From: Streptomyces tibetensis
GTDB taxonomy: Bacteria > Actinomycetota > Actinomycetes > Streptomycetales > Streptomycetaceae
Direction of reading: 5' to 3'
Length of the DNA stretch: 64,000 nt
Assembly (NCBI RefSeq): GCF_007655005.1
Contig: NZ_SZVW01000001.1
Location: forward strand, 310,001-374,000
The text below holds more notes on this DNA, generated by a model that was given only the letters and a program-made list of their open reading frames with translations, made no database searches and was not told the origin of the DNA. The stretch's first letter is position 1. The stretch itself is not shown here.

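Overview
The window is high-GC DNA with leaderless or GTG-started genes, tight 1- and 4-base overlaps (ATGA, TGATG) and gene families typical of Streptomyces. It reads as chromosomal DNA of a Streptomyces or very close relative. No tRNA, rRNA or CRISPR array was recognised.

Layout. (1) 1-2048, minus: the 5' part of a group II intron with its reverse transcriptase/maturase, cut by the left edge. It sits just past the terminator of the nucleoside operon. (2) 2146-10451, minus: a nucleoside uptake and salvage region. Two paralogous BMP-family lipoproteins lie upstream of an ABC ATPase, two permeases, cytidine deaminase and thymidine phosphorylase. A shared palindromic motif (core TCTACGCGCGT) stands before both lipoprotein genes and before the ATPase. 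(3) 10757-13131: a small intergenic repeat, an M20 amidohydrolase and a methyltransferase. (4) 13171-22880: a divergent glycopolymer locus. The minus-strand operon has a putative glycosyltransferase, a CMP-nonulosonate synthetase fused to a HAD phosphatase, a NeuB-type synthase and a polysialyltransferase-like protein. The plus strand has a GT2 glycosyltransferase, a second polysialyltransferase-like protein, an acyltransferase and a methyltransferase. No NeuC-type epimerase is present, which fits a Kdn-type acid better than N-acetylneuraminate. (5) 22895-31458: a TetR regulator divergent from a flavin monooxygenase with two clear operators, a LysE exporter, a methylmalonyl-CoA-mutase-like large subunit without a B12 domain, an L,D-transpeptidase lipoprotein, an ECF sigma/anti-sigma pair, and the 3' remnant of a secreted glycoside-hydrolase-like gene. 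(6) 31801-64000, minus: the most unusual part. It is one apparent operon headed by a giant gene whose in-window portion alone is 8,771 codons and whose 5' end lies outside the window. It is followed by an SseB-like type-VII-secretion-associated protein, a 1,134-residue protein with an ADP-ribosyltransferase-like C-terminus, and a membrane-anchored ricin-B lectin protein.

The giant protein is a mosaic of duplicated modules. It has two papain-fold toxin (glutamine-deamidase type) domains, a HEVAH zinc metallopeptidase, two OmpA-like domains, a long beta-rich region, a coiled coil, two OTU-like domains that lost their catalytic Cys, two further papain-like Cys-His-Asp domains, and recurring 'lonely-Cys' type and helical modules. 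I read it as a very large secreted or surface effector, probably linked to type VII secretion. This function is inferred from domains and gene context only.
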